Below, piece after piece: positions 18,680 to 27,658 of a stretch of 64,000 bases of DNA; within the stretch, counting starts at the first letter, position 1; each line of letters begins with the position of its first letter. The stretch is from positions 1-64,000 of the forward strand of contig JBBAVI010000009.1 in the NCBI GenBank assembly GCA_040397785.1, given 5' to 3'. Under the pieces are notes generated by a model, which saw only the letters and a list, made by a program, of their open reading frames with translations, searched no databases and was not told where the DNA came from. This DNA comes from M3007 sp040397785 (GTDB lineage: Bacteria; Bacteroidota; Bacteroidia; Chitinophagales; Saprospiraceae). The position numbers and the translations under genes are program-made.

Positions 18680-20938
18680 ATGAAGTCCCTGTCGTTGCTT
18701 GTCCTGTTCATACCTATTCTGCTTTGCGCGCAAAACAATGCGCCCGCCTTTGAATTACATATTCAAAAAACAAACCAACCCATAAAAGTGGATGGCCTGA
18801 CCGATGAGCCTGCCTGGCAAACCGCCGAGGTAGCCCAGCACTTTAAAATGACGTTTCCGGTCGACAGCAGTTATACCCAATACCCTACCGAAATACGCAT
18901 GTGTTTTGACGATAAATTCTTGTATATCGCTGCCAAATGCACCCAAAAACGCAACACTTATACGGTACAATCACTCAAACGCGACTTCCCCAACGGCACC
19001 AGTGATGTGTTGAATTTTATCGTCGATCCGTTCAAAGATGGCCTGAATGGCTTTCTTTTTAGTTTAAATCCGCTGAATGTACAACGCGAGGCGCTGGTAG
19101 ATAACGGTGCCAACCTCTCGTATGAATGGGATAATAAATGGTATTCGGCGGTTCAAAATGAAGATGAATATTGGTCCGTCGAAATGGCGATTCCGTTCAA
19201 AACCTTGCGGTACAAAGTTGCTTCTGGGCAGAATATCTGGCATGTGAACTTTATCAGAACCTTTCTTAAGACCTGGGAGGTAAGCACCTGGCGGCCCATT
19301 CCACAACAATTTGCTACCAATAATTTAGCTTTCACCGGCAACCTTATTTGGGACACGCCCCCACCCAGTTCAGGCAGTAATATTGCCCTGATCCCCTATT
19401 TTACCAGCCAATACGGGGTTGATTATCAACGGAATGCAGAAGGTGTTATCACCAACCGACCCACAAATAAAGAACTGGGCATTGGCGGCGATGCAAAGAT
19501 TGCTATAACTCCTTCGCTCAACCTGGATTTGACCATCAATCCCGATTTTTCGCAGGTGGAGGTAGATCGACAGGTGCCAAACCTGAGCCGTTTTGAGTTG
19601 TTTTTTCCCGAAAGAAGGCAGTTTTTCCTCGAAAACCGCGACCTATTTGCCACATTTGGCTTTCCGAATACACGGCCTTTCTTTTCCCGTCGTATAGGGT
19701 TGGCGCGCAATCCGGTGACGGGTAATAATACGGCCGTTCCCATCCTCGCGGGTGCGCGCCTGAGCGGAAAAATAAACGACAACTGGCGCATTGGTGTCCT
19801 CAATATGCAAACCAAGCGGGTAAACTGGGATTCCAGCCAGGTGTTGCCCGCAGCCAATTTTGCAGTCGCAACCGTGCAAAGAAAAGTGGGCAGCCGCAGT
19901 TATATTGGCGCGATCATAATGGATAAAGAAAATTTAATCAATGGATTGCGTACCGAACAAAAAGCAGGCTTTCAACCCTGGAACCGCATCGCCGGCATTG
20001 AGTATAATTTGTACTCCGAAGACAACCGCTGGGAAGGCGAATGGTATTACCACCGGTCTTTTTCACCCGATCCGAAAAAGCGTGGCGGCACCCTGGCGAA
20101 TTTTTTATCCTACAACGACCGGTATTTTAGTGCCAATTTTGCCTATTTATTGGTCGACAGTAACTTCACCTCCGATGCAGGCTTTATTCAACGGAAGGGC
20201 GTCCAAAATTTATACCCCGGCATGAGCATCCGCTTTTATCCTGGCAATACCTCCGTAAATACCTGGGGTTTCGGCATCGACGGAAACCTTACTTACAGCC
20301 TGGATTTTCAAGAAACCGACCGAGATGTGTTTTTATTTAGCAATGTGGAGTTTAAAAACCAATCGGGATTGAATTTGGGCGTTTATAACTCCTACACCTA
20401 CCTTTTTGAAGATTTTGATCCTACCAACCAGGATGAAACCGATAGTCAACCATTGCCCGGCTTAAAAGGCTACACGTACAATGGCGTACGCGGCAGTTAT
20501 TACAGCAGCAGCAGTTATAACCTGCAAGGATCCCTCGACTTTAGCGCCGGTTCGTTTTTTAATGGCAGTCTGCTCAATGTCGATGGCAATTTGTCGTACC
20601 GCTGGCAGCCCTATGGCGTATTTGCCCTGAATTACAATTACAACCGCATTCGTTTGCCCAAACCTTATGCCTCCAGCGATTTTTGGCTGATTGGGCCACG
20701 TGCGGAACTTTCATTTACCAAAAAACTGTTTTTTAGCGCTTTTTTTCAATACAATACGCAGGCAAATAATTTTAATATAAACACGCGTTTACAATGGCGT
20801 TTTGCCCCGGTTTCCGACTTGTTTTTGGTGTACACCGACAATTCGTATGCAGCAACGGCCCCCAATTCGCCCGTTCGTTTTTTAGCCCCAAAGAATAAAG
20901 CCCTCGTATTAAAAGCCGTTTTTTGGCTGAATCTTTAA
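18680..20938 (+). CDS. DUF5916 outer-membrane protein with N-terminal CBM9-like domain
   Basis: 752 residues with a signal peptide ending ILLCAQ. Residues 25-215 form a CBM9/DOMON-like carbohydrate-binding domain (KVDGLTDEPAWQTAE, FLYIAAKC, SVEMAIPFKTLRY). The rest, with TINPDFSQVEVDRQVPNLSRFELFFPERRQFFLEN, is the characteristic DUF5916 signature, followed by alternating beta-strand segments rich in aromatic residues that suggest an outer-membrane barrel, ending in VFWLNL. Exact function is unknown. The family is common in Bacteroidota and usually taken as a surface glycan-related protein. Confidence 0.85.
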   Translation: MKSLSLLVLFIPILLCAQNNAPAFELHIQKTNQPIKVDGLTDEPAWQTAEVAQHFKMTFPVDSSYTQYPTEIRMCFDDKFLYIAAKCTQKRNTYTVQSLKRDFPNGTSDVLNFIVDPFKDGLNGFLFSLNPLNVQREALVDNGANLSYEWDNKWYSAVQNEDEYWSVEMAIPFKTLRYKVASGQNIWHVNFIRTFLKTWEVSTWRPIPQQFATNNLAFTGNLIWDTPPPSSGSNIALIPYFTSQYGVDYQRNAEGVITNRPTNKELGIGGDAKIAITPSLNLDLTINPDFSQVEVDRQVPNLSRFELFFPERRQFFLENRDLFATFGFPNTRPFFSRRIGLARNPVTGNNTAVPILAGARLSGKINDNWRIGVLNMQTKRVNWDSSQVLPAANFAVATVQRKVGSRSYIGAIIMDKENLINGLRTEQKAGFQPWNRIAGIEYNLYSEDNRWEGEWYYHRSFSPDPKKRGGTLANFLSYNDRYFSANFAYLLVDSNFTSDAGFIQRKGVQNLYPGMSIRFYPGNTSVNTWGFGIDGNLTYSLDFQETDRDVFLFSNVEFKNQSGLNLGVYNSYTYLFEDFDPTNQDETDSQPLPGLKGYTYNGVRGSYYSSSSYNLQGSLDFSAGSFFNGSLLNVDGNLSYRWQPYGVFALNYNYNRIRLPKPYASSDFWLIGPRAELSFTKKLFFSAFFQYNTQANNFNINTRLQWRFAPVSDLFLVYTDNSYAATAPNSPVRFLAPKNKALVLKAVFWLNL

Positions 20939-21089
20939 TCCACAGCCCTATGATAAAAATAGATTTTAAAGATGGGCGTTTATTAGACTTGTTGCGGTGG
21001 GGAGTAAAACGACAAAAACAGTAACAAATCTATTGTCATCGGATTAACTTTACCGCTTCCTAGAATTTTTACACCAAATAAACAGCAAT

Positions 21090-22583
21090 ATGAAATACGT
21101 ACTCCCTGTTTTTATCCTTAGTTTAAGCTTGCTGTCTGCGTGCAGCACGTTTAAAAAACCATCTGCAAAAGGAGATTTGACAGACTCCAAAGCAGAATTT
21201 AAACCAACGGGCAATGCCCAATTGGATTATGTTGCCCAATATCGCGGCGCCGCACAACTCGAAATGGGCCGCGGTGGTGTTCCCGCCAGCATCATTTTAG
21301 CCCAAGGAATTCTGGAAAGTAATGCCGGACAAAGCGAGGTCGCTAAAATGGCCAACAACCATTTTGGGGTAAAATGCGGCAATGACTGGAGAGGCAAGTC
21401 CTTTTACAAACAAGATGACGATTACGATGCCGATGGCAAACTCAAAGAATCATGCTTCCGCAAATACGAATCGGTGCAAGAAAGTTTTCTCGATCACGGC
21501 CAATTTTTGCGCGATCCTAAAAAGCACAACCGCTATGGCTTTTTGTTTAACCTGGATCGCACCGACTATAAAGGTTGGGCGCGCGGATTGCAATCTGCCG
21601 GTTATGCCACTTCCCCGACGTATGCCAATCAACTCATTGAGTTAATTGAACGCTATAAATTGTACGAATACGACCAACCCGGCAAGGTCGTGCAACCTGG
21701 CGCGCCGCCCACGACCGAAACACCGGTTATTACCAATACTTCCGGCGCTACCGAACCCGCACCGCTGGGCTCCCGCATTGGACGGGTAAATGATGTAAAA
21801 GTGGTGTTGACCAAAGACGGCGAAACCCTCGAAGACGTAGCACGCGCCTACCGCATGAACTCCGATAAGGTGGTTGATTTTAACGACCGTGGTTATCCGC
21901 CGCGCGTACGCCTGCGCCCGGGCACCCGCATCTACATGCAACCTAAAAAAGACAAATTTGGCGGCCGCGCTACCGAGCATTATGTACGCGAAGGCCAAAC
22001 AATGTTCGAAATTTCGCAACAATACGGGGTAAAAATGGATAAGTTGCGCGAAATGAATGGTTTGCAAGCCGGACAAGAACCCGCTATCGGCGAAAAAATC
22101 ATCCTCCGCGGCAGCCGCAAAAGAGGCGATTATGTAAAAATCAAAGAACCCGTACTGGATGATCGCCAAGGGGGCTCCACCGGCACGCCCAACCAGCCCG
22201 GTACCGGCGTGCCACCCACAAAAATGACGCCCAGCGAAGAACTCGATTTTGACATTGAAGGCGAAGGTTCTACCAAACCGGATACCGACAAAACCAAACC
22301 CGACGCCAAGCCACCCGTAAAACCAGGCACCACTACGCCCGGTAAGCCCTCTACCACTGGAACTGGCTACCCGAAACAAGATACCCAAAAGACGGATCCG
22401 AGTCCATACAAACCCAGCACAACGACCAACAACAATGCAAAACCGGGGTACCATACCGTGGCAAAAGGCGACACCTTGTACAGTTTGTCCAGAAAATACA
22501 ACACCACCGTAGCCAAACTCAAGCAGATGAACCGTTTGGGCGATGATGGCATCAAAATCGGGCAACAACTTAAAGTGCAATAA
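21090..22583 (+). CDS. Glucosaminidase (GH73-like) lipoprotein with three LysM domains
   Basis: 497 residues. The lipobox LLSAC sits near residue 18. Residues about 45-190 are a GH73/flagellar-hydrolase-type glucosaminidase (GVPASIILAQGILESNAGQSEVA with the catalytic Glu in ILESN; NNHFGVKC; later YATSPTYANQLIELIERY). LysM-like units follow at about 228-285, 295-345 and 452-497 (YHTVAKGDTLYSLSRKYNTT), the last two clearest. A Pro/Thr/Lys-rich linker lies before the last one. It would bind and cleave peptidoglycan between GlcNAc and MurNAc at the outer membrane's inner face. The upstream gap 20939-21089 shows no gene. Confidence 0.85.
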   Translation: MKYVLPVFILSLSLLSACSTFKKPSAKGDLTDSKAEFKPTGNAQLDYVAQYRGAAQLEMGRGGVPASIILAQGILESNAGQSEVAKMANNHFGVKCGNDWRGKSFYKQDDDYDADGKLKESCFRKYESVQESFLDHGQFLRDPKKHNRYGFLFNLDRTDYKGWARGLQSAGYATSPTYANQLIELIERYKLYEYDQPGKVVQPGAPPTTETPVITNTSGATEPAPLGSRIGRVNDVKVVLTKDGETLEDVARAYRMNSDKVVDFNDRGYPPRVRLRPGTRIYMQPKKDKFGGRATEHYVREGQTMFEISQQYGVKMDKLREMNGLQAGQEPAIGEKIILRGSRKRGDYVKIKEPVLDDRQGGSTGTPNQPGTGVPPTKMTPSEELDFDIEGEGSTKPDTDKTKPDAKPPVKPGTTTPGKPSTTGTGYPKQDTQKTDPSPYKPSTTTNNNAKPGYHTVAKGDTLYSLSRKYNTTVAKLKQMNRLGDDGIKIGQQLKVQ

Positions 22584-22707
22584 GTCCAACCGGACCAATT
22601 TGATACTTCGCGCTGTATCGTTTTGTGCATAGCCTTCGGCCTAAATCATTGACAATCAGCGCTCAGCATGACAATAAATGCTGCCTTTCAGGCGGCGCCT
22701 AGTATTT

Positions 22708-23847
22708 ATGAAATATTTACCGTTTGTAGTTTTTGTCTTCCTGTGCAGGTTACTTCCTGCACAGGTTGTGCCCGTGCTTTCCGACAGCGCCCGCGTGAGT
22801 TTAATGACCGTTTCGCCCGGATCCGAGTTGTACAGTGTTTTTGGCCACAGTGCCGTGCGGGTGTACGATCCGATTACCCGCATCAACCGCGTGTACAATT
22901 ACGGCACCTTCGATTTCGATCAGCCCAACTTTTACCTCAACTTTTGCCGGGGTAAACTGCTGTACTCGCTCGATGTGGAATCGTACCGCAACTTTGAATA
23001 TGGCAATTATCACGACCACCGCTGGATGAAAGAGCAGGTGCTGAATTTGAACGGCGAACAACGGCAGCGCATCTTTAGTCTGCTGCAAACCAATGCCTTG
23101 CCGGAAAACAAAGACTACAAATACGACTTTTTTTACGACAACTGTGCCACCCGCATCCGTGATTTGGTGAAGGAAACCTGCTTTCACCAAATCACTTTTG
23201 ACAGCAGCGGCTTGAAGCCCGGCGTCACCATGCGCCAACTGCTCAAGCCCTACCTGAAAAACTACCCCTGGACCGATTTCGGCATCGATTTAATATTGGG
23301 TTTAGCAGCAGACCGCAAAGCGCGGACGGAAGATTATATGTTTTTACCCGATCATTTGCACGATTTATTCGGCGCGAGTACGGTAGACGGCAAAACGCCC
23401 CTGGTACGCGCTGAACACAACATTCCAGAGAATAAAATAGAACAACCCACCTTCACCCCTGGATTTTTAGACCATCCTTTTTGGGTCATGTGTTTCATCG
23501 CCTTGCTTGGCTTGTTGAGCATGGCCAATCCACGCACCGAACGAATTTTTGATACGATATTTTGGTTTGTACTGGGTTTGGCGGGTTTGGTGATCGCCTT
23601 GTTGTGGTTTGCGACCGAGCATTCGGCGACCAAGACCAATTTGAATATGTTTTGGGCCTTGCCTACCCACCTTTTGTTTTTCTGGCGGAGGAGTAAGTCC
23701 GAATTTGTAGAAAATTACTTCACGGGTGCGGCTATATTGGCGGCTTTGATGCTGATATTTTGGGCTTGGATTCCGCAGGCGTTGCCGGTGGCGGCTATAC
23801 CTTTGGTGGTGCTTGTTGTGGTTAAGGGTATTTGGAGGCGGTTTTGA
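22708..23847 (+). CDS. DUF4105 (Lnb-type periplasmic domain) membrane protein
   Basis: 379 residues from the ATG at 22708, chosen because it starts the signal peptide MKYLPFVVFVFLCRLLPAQ; an in-frame ATG ten codons earlier is possible. Residues 25-240 match DUF4105/Lnb N-terminal (SPGSELYSVFGHSAVRVYD, YNYGTFDF, FFYDNCATRIRD), a papain-like fold with a Cys (NCAT) and His (GHSA) in the expected places. The C-terminal 130 residues have four transmembrane segments. The stop codon TGA uses the first two bases of the 248-bp inverted-repeat element, so the element inserted exactly at the gene's end or replaced its original tail. Confidence 0.8.
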   Translation: MKYLPFVVFVFLCRLLPAQVVPVLSDSARVSLMTVSPGSELYSVFGHSAVRVYDPITRINRVYNYGTFDFDQPNFYLNFCRGKLLYSLDVESYRNFEYGNYHDHRWMKEQVLNLNGEQRQRIFSLLQTNALPENKDYKYDFFYDNCATRIRDLVKETCFHQITFDSSGLKPGVTMRQLLKPYLKNYPWTDFGIDLILGLAADRKARTEDYMFLPDHLHDLFGASTVDGKTPLVRAEHNIPENKIEQPTFTPGFLDHPFWVMCFIALLGLLSMANPRTERIFDTIFWFVLGLAGLVIALLWFATEHSATKTNLNMFWALPTHLLFFWRRSKSEFVENYFTGAAILAALMLIFWAWIPQALPVAAIPLVVLVVVKGIWRRF

Positions 23848-24093
23848 TTTACGATATCCGTATATGGGATTTACGATATCCGATTACATGATTTCCGATT
23901 TCCGATTGGATTTAAGATGTTTGATTTGGGGAAGTTACCCTATTTTTGGTGGGTTATTTTACGAGATTGATTCAATATGAGTTGATGGTGCAATCTATTG
24001 CCAACAATATCAAGTAATCACAAATCACCATTTCAATCGGAAATCATACCTCCAATCGGAAATTGGAAATCATGTAATCGGATATCGGAAATC
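23846..24093 (+). repeat. 248-bp MITE-like element, copy 1
   Basis: Long imperfect terminal inverted repeats (about 60 bp) are built from GATTTCCGATATCCGATTAC-type words at the left and their complement at the right, around a unique core. The core is shared almost base for base with copy 2 at 35720-35967: same length, same orientation, about six differences by eye. An extra partial right terminus follows (24098-24130). It has no coding capacity. The two copies flank the DGR/AbiE/EAD island. Confidence 0.8.
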
Positions 24094-24167
24094 ACCTTAT
24101 GGGAAATCATGTAATCGGATATCGGAAATCCTTAAAGTATGTTTATATCACTATTGCCCTGCATAAA

Positions 24168-25187
24168 ATGAAAATCTACTTTCTACCCCTGTTCCTTTTA
24201 ACCTTAGCAAGCACCCTAAGCGCCCAATTCGCCCGCCAAGGCAAGGACTACGCCGTATTTTTCGTTGCCTCCAAATTTGACCACGGCTGGAGCACCCTCG
24301 ACGAAGACCTGTGCCCTTCCCAAAAAGGATCCATCGTGGACAAAGGCTGCCCAGAAAAAAGTCCCATTAAAGAACCAGACAACATGGTGCTAATACCAGG
24401 TGGAACCTTTCAAATGGGCAGCTCGGAAAATGACAGGGAAGAACCTGTTCACAGCGTAACCATTTCCAGTTTTTACATGGGAAAATTTGAAGTGACCGTA
24501 GCCGAGTTTCGGGCCTTTATTGAAGACAAAAATTACCAGACTGATGCTGAAAGGGAGGGTTGCAGTTACGGGTACGAAGGCACTACCTGGAAAAGCATCA
24601 AAGGACGTAACTGGCGGCACGACCCGGAAGGCAACCCAGCCCCGGACGACCAACCGGTAATCAATGTAAGTTGGAACGACGTCACCGAATATTGCAAGTG
24701 GATGGCCCAAAAAACAGGCCTGCTCTACCGCCTACCCACCGAGGCTGAATGGGAATACGCGGCCGGAAACGGCACCAAACATAACAAATACAGCTGGGGC
24801 GATGGCGATCCCGTGGGGAAAAAGGGCGGAAATGTAGCGGATAAGTCCCTAAAAACTAAAATACCCGACTGGCCATTTGGTTATTTTAAAACCTATTCCG
24901 ACGGATATTCTTTCACGGCCCCCATCGGTAGTTTTGACCCAAACACCTTAGGTTTGTACGACATGGCTGGCAATGTATGGGAATGGTGTAGCGACTGGTA
25001 CGCGGACGATTATTATAAATATAGCCCCTCCGAAGATCCTGGCGGGGCGGCTTCCGGCTACCACCGTGTTATGCGCAGCGGGTCGTGGGGCGACTTCCCG
25101 CAGTACTGCCGTGTGGCGGGTCGCTACTACGGCACACCCAGTAATCGCAGCTACAAATTAGGTTTTCGTTTAGCTAGGACAAAGTAG
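24168..25187 (+). CDS. FGE/C-type-lectin-fold protein with decayed DGR variable repeat; caspase-deleted paralogue
   Basis: 339 residues from the ATG at 24168, which begins the signal peptide ending TLSAQ. Residues 20-43 are nearly identical to the start of the caspase domain of the next gene (RQGKDYAVFFVASKFDHGWS), then the sequence jumps to the last thrombospondin-3 repeat (DLCPSQKG) and jumps again to the FGE-like domain (about 65-339; NMVLIPGGTFQMGS, RLPTEAEWEYAAGNG, GNVWEWCSDWY). Relative to its paralogue it has two in-frame deletions removing the caspase and most TSP3 repeats. The last 40 residues correspond to the DGR variable repeat but have drifted at non-adenine sites. It is probably an exported binding protein without protease activity; FGE catalysis is unlikely. 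Confidence 0.8.
   Translation: MKIYFLPLFLLTLASTLSAQFARQGKDYAVFFVASKFDHGWSTLDEDLCPSQKGSIVDKGCPEKSPIKEPDNMVLIPGGTFQMGSSENDREEPVHSVTISSFYMGKFEVTVAEFRAFIEDKNYQTDAEREGCSYGYEGTTWKSIKGRNWRHDPEGNPAPDDQPVINVSWNDVTEYCKWMAQKTGLLYRLPTEAEWEYAAGNGTKHNKYSWGDGDPVGKKGGNVADKSLKTKIPDWPFGYFKTYSDGYSFTAPIGSFDPNTLGLYDMAGNVWEWCSDWYADDYYKYSPSEDPGGAASGYHRVMRSGSWGDFPQYCRVAGRYYGTPSNRSYKLGFRLARTK
25056..25176 (+). repeat. DGR variable repeat 2 (decayed)
   Basis: It aligns without gaps to the 121-nt template repeat at 29480-29600. Adenine positions differ widely, as in a true VR. There are also non-adenine changes, six of them within the last 19 nt, all silent in the protein (Leu, Phe, Leu and Ala codons). The stem-loop that follows the other two VRs is absent. 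This target is probably no longer retargetable. Confidence 0.75.
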
Positions 25188-25292
25188 CCCGCTACGCCTT
25201 TTCTTACCCTTTTTAACTAAAATATATTAATTTTACCCGCCATTTAAATTAAGCATCCTAAAATAATAAAATCCAGCCAAATACATCATAAA

Positions 25293-27377
25293 ATGAAAGC
25301 CTACCTGCTATCTTTTTTCCTATTAGCTATAGCAAGCACCCTAAGCGCCCAGTTCGCCCGCCAAGGCAAGGACTACGCCGTATTTTTTGTAGCCTCCAAA
25401 TTTGACCACGGCTGGAGCACCCTTAAAGAAGCCCCTCAAGAAGTACAAGCCATTGCCGATTTACTGCGCGATGAATATGATTTTGAGGTAAAAATCGTCA
25501 CCGACGCCACCCGCGCCAAAATTTCAAAAACCCTGGGGGAGTACAAGACCAAAACCTACGACCCGCACGACCAGTTGTTGCTGTTTTTTTCCATGCATGG
25601 TGTACACGACCCGGGCAGCGACAAAGGGTATTTGGTGCCCAAAGATGGCCTGGAAGAGGATCCGGCCTTTGAAACCTGGTATGGACATAGTCAGTTGAAC
25701 GAACTTGCAGCATCCATGCCTTGCAAACGGGTACTGGTGGCCTTAGATGCTTGCTACTCTGGTACTTTTGGGTTAGGCAAAGAAAAACCCACCCGCGCAG
25801 CCTGGGAAATAGAAAACAAAGATTGCCAAAGCAAACTAAAAGCCGCATTTCAAGAGGGTAAAACCCGCAAATACGTAACGGCAGGCGGCGATACCCGGGT
25901 ACCCGCGCGCAGCATCTTCGCCGCCCAATGGCGCGCTGCTTTAGAAACCGGTGGCGGCTCCGATGGACTGCTCTCCTACCTGGAATTGGTAGTCACTTTA
26001 AGTGAATACAAAAACCCGGAACCCACCTGGGGTAATTTTGTACCAGGCACAAATGGCGATTTTGTATTTGTAAAAAAAGGCGGCTGCGCCAAACCCCTCA
26101 GCAAAGACCAGGATGGCGATGGCGTGATGGATGCGGAAGATAACTGCCCCGATCAATACGGCCCCAAAGCAAACAATGGCTGCCCCAGCGGTACCAATAG
26201 CGGACCAGGTACAGGCTTTGATTCCGATTACGACGGCATACCCGATGCCCAGGACGCCTGCCCCAACGCTTACGGCACCTTGAAAGCCAACGGCTGCCCC
26301 GACCGCGACAACGACGGTGTACCCAATGTAAGCGATAAATGCCCCGATAGCGCCGGACAACCCTACTGGCAAGGCTGCCCCGATACCGACGGCGATGGCC
26401 TGCCCGACCATGAAGACCTGTGCCCCTCCCAAAAAGGCTTCATTGTAGACAAAGGCTGCCCGCCCACCGACCGCGACCGAGATGGCGTGCCGGACAAAGC
26501 CGATAAATGCCCGGATAAACCCGGAAAAGACTACTTAGAAGGTTGCCCGGATGAAAGTCCCAATACAAAACCGGACAATATGGTGCTGATACAAGGCGGC
26601 ACGTATAAAATGGGCAGCACGGAAGGCAGTGACGAGCAACCGGTACACAGCGTGACCGTTTCCAGTTTTTACTTTGGGAAATTTGAAGTGACCGTAGCCG
26701 AGTTCCGGGCCTTTATTGAAGACAAAAATTACCAGACCGATGCCGAAAGAGAAGGTAACAGCTATGGCTATGACGGCACATCCTGGAAAAACATCAATGG
26801 CCGCAACTGGCGGCACGACCCGGAAGGCAACCCAGCCCCGGACGACCACCCGGTCATCAATGTAAGTTGGAACGATGCCACCGAATACTGCAAATGGATG
26901 ACTCAAAAAACCGGCCTACCCTACCGCCTCCCCACCGAAGCCGAATGGGAATACGCGGCCGGAAACGGTGCCAAACACAACAAATACAGCTGGGGCGATG
27001 GAGATCCTGTGGGTAAAAAGGGCGGAAATGTGGCGGATAAGACAGGTAAATCCAAATTTTCAGACTGGACTATTTTTGAAAACTACACGGATGGTTATGC
27101 CTTCACGGCCCCCGTTGGCAGTTTTGACCCGAACACGCTGGGTTTGTACGATATGACGGGCAATGTATGGGAATGGTGCAGCGACTGGTACGCGTCCGAT
27201 TATTACAAAAACAGCCCTTCCAAAGATCCTGTTGGGGCGGCGGATGGCTCCTTCCGTGTTTGTCGCGGCGGGTCGTGGCGCTACAACCCGCGGGACTGCC
27301 GTGTGGCGTATCGCGGCAGCGGCGCACCCGGTGTTCGCGACGGCGACCTGGGTTTCCGTCTTGCCAGGACAAAGTAG
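25293..27377 (+). CDS. Exported caspase-TSP3-FGE protein, DGR target 1
   Basis: 694 residues. Signal peptide 1-19 (ends TLSAQ). Caspase-like C14 domain about 25-265 with catalytic His102 (FFSMHG) and Cys154 (LDACYSG). Thrombospondin type 3 repeats about 271-420 (D-x-D-x-D-G-x-x-D-x-x-D-x-C-P pattern, calcium-binding in the family). FGE/SUMF1-like domain about 426-694 (NMVLIQGGTYKMGS, RLPTEAEWEYAAGNG, GNVWEWCSDWY). Residues 652-692 are variable repeat 1, and the protein ends LARTK. The FGE family has a C-type-lectin-like fold, and DGR targets such as TvpA of Treponema use it to display variable residues. Inference: ligand binding by the diversified lectin face controls or delivers the protease. 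The 105-bp gap before it shows no clear promoter. Confidence 0.9.
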   Translation: MKAYLLSFFLLAIASTLSAQFARQGKDYAVFFVASKFDHGWSTLKEAPQEVQAIADLLRDEYDFEVKIVTDATRAKISKTLGEYKTKTYDPHDQLLLFFSMHGVHDPGSDKGYLVPKDGLEEDPAFETWYGHSQLNELAASMPCKRVLVALDACYSGTFGLGKEKPTRAAWEIENKDCQSKLKAAFQEGKTRKYVTAGGDTRVPARSIFAAQWRAALETGGGSDGLLSYLELVVTLSEYKNPEPTWGNFVPGTNGDFVFVKKGGCAKPLSKDQDGDGVMDAEDNCPDQYGPKANNGCPSGTNSGPGTGFDSDYDGIPDAQDACPNAYGTLKANGCPDRDNDGVPNVSDKCPDSAGQPYWQGCPDTDGDGLPDHEDLCPSQKGFIVDKGCPPTDRDRDGVPDKADKCPDKPGKDYLEGCPDESPNTKPDNMVLIQGGTYKMGSTEGSDEQPVHSVTVSSFYFGKFEVTVAEFRAFIEDKNYQTDAEREGNSYGYDGTSWKNINGRNWRHDPEGNPAPDDHPVINVSWNDATEYCKWMTQKTGLPYRLPTEAEWEYAAGNGAKHNKYSWGDGDPVGKKGGNVADKTGKSKFSDWTIFENYTDGYAFTAPVGSFDPNTLGLYDMTGNVWEWCSDWYASDYYKNSPSKDPVGAADGSFRVCRGGSWRYNPRDCRVAYRGSGAPGVRDGDLGFRLARTK
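27246..27366 (+). repeat. DGR variable repeat 1
   Basis: 121 nt, gap-free alignment with the TR at 29480-29600. I count 19 differences, every one at a position that is A in the TR (29 adenines), and none at the 92 other positions. Substitutions fall on AAC/AAT codons (13 in the TR) plus one CAG. The last 19 nt (the presumed IMH, initiation of mutagenic homing) are identical. This pattern is diagnostic of adenine-mutagenic retrohoming. Confidence 0.95.
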
Positions 27378-27409
27378 CCCTTTAGCACACTTACCCTTTT
27401 ACCCTCTTA

Positions 27410-27442
27410 GGGAGCTATGCATACTGCACAGCTCCCTTTTTT
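27410..27442 (+). terminator. Stem-loop 43 nt after VR1 (terminator, possible homing element)
   Basis: GGGAGCT / AGCTCCC stem with an inner TGC/GCA helix above an A-C mismatch, followed by T6. The same structure at the same distance follows VR3, with a compensating base-pair swap (T-A here, A-T there). It looks like a Rho-independent terminator. DGRs such as that of Bordetella phage BPP-1 need a hairpin downstream of VR for efficient homing, so a dual role is possible. Confidence 0.65.
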
Positions 27443-27477
27443 CATGCCTTTTCGTATCATTCAAAAAAAGATGGCCT

Positions 27478-27588
27478 TTGCATATATGCACGCACATATA
27501 TGCGTCGCATATATAGCGCATATATACACACGTAGTGTCTATGTGTTGCCAGTAAATGCATATATGGGAAACAAAACTTGCATATATG
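27478..27588 (+). repeat. CATATATG-rich array A (left partner of an inverted pair)
   Basis: About six GCATATATG/CATATATGC-like words in 111 bp, interspersed with conserved unique words (AGTCTATGTGT-like, AAATGCATATATGGGAAA). The reverse complement of 29905-30015 aligns with it along its whole length. It sits between target 1's stem-loop and the DGR operon, so it may also carry that operon's promoter. Confidence 0.65.
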
Positions 27589-27658
27589 TAAAAATAAATG
27601 AATAATATTTTTTATACACACCTAATACTTTGTTTATTTGCACATTAAATTCTTTAAT

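Noticed and set aside
22130..22357. Repeat-rich Pro/Thr/Lys linker as a separate gene on either strand
   Set aside because: It is the low-complexity linker between LysM domains of the lipoprotein.
21642..22598. A 318-codon minus-strand frame
   Set aside because: It is the antisense shadow of the glucosaminidase/LysM gene, whose motifs are unmistakable.
23846..24093. CRISPR array from repeated GGAAATC words
   Set aside because: The words form terminal inverted repeats of a 248-bp element with a second copy, and no regular spacing exists.
27478..27588. CRISPR-like array of short repeats
   Set aside because: Words are 8-9 bp, spacing is irregular, no cas genes, and the 'spacers' match between the two arrays.
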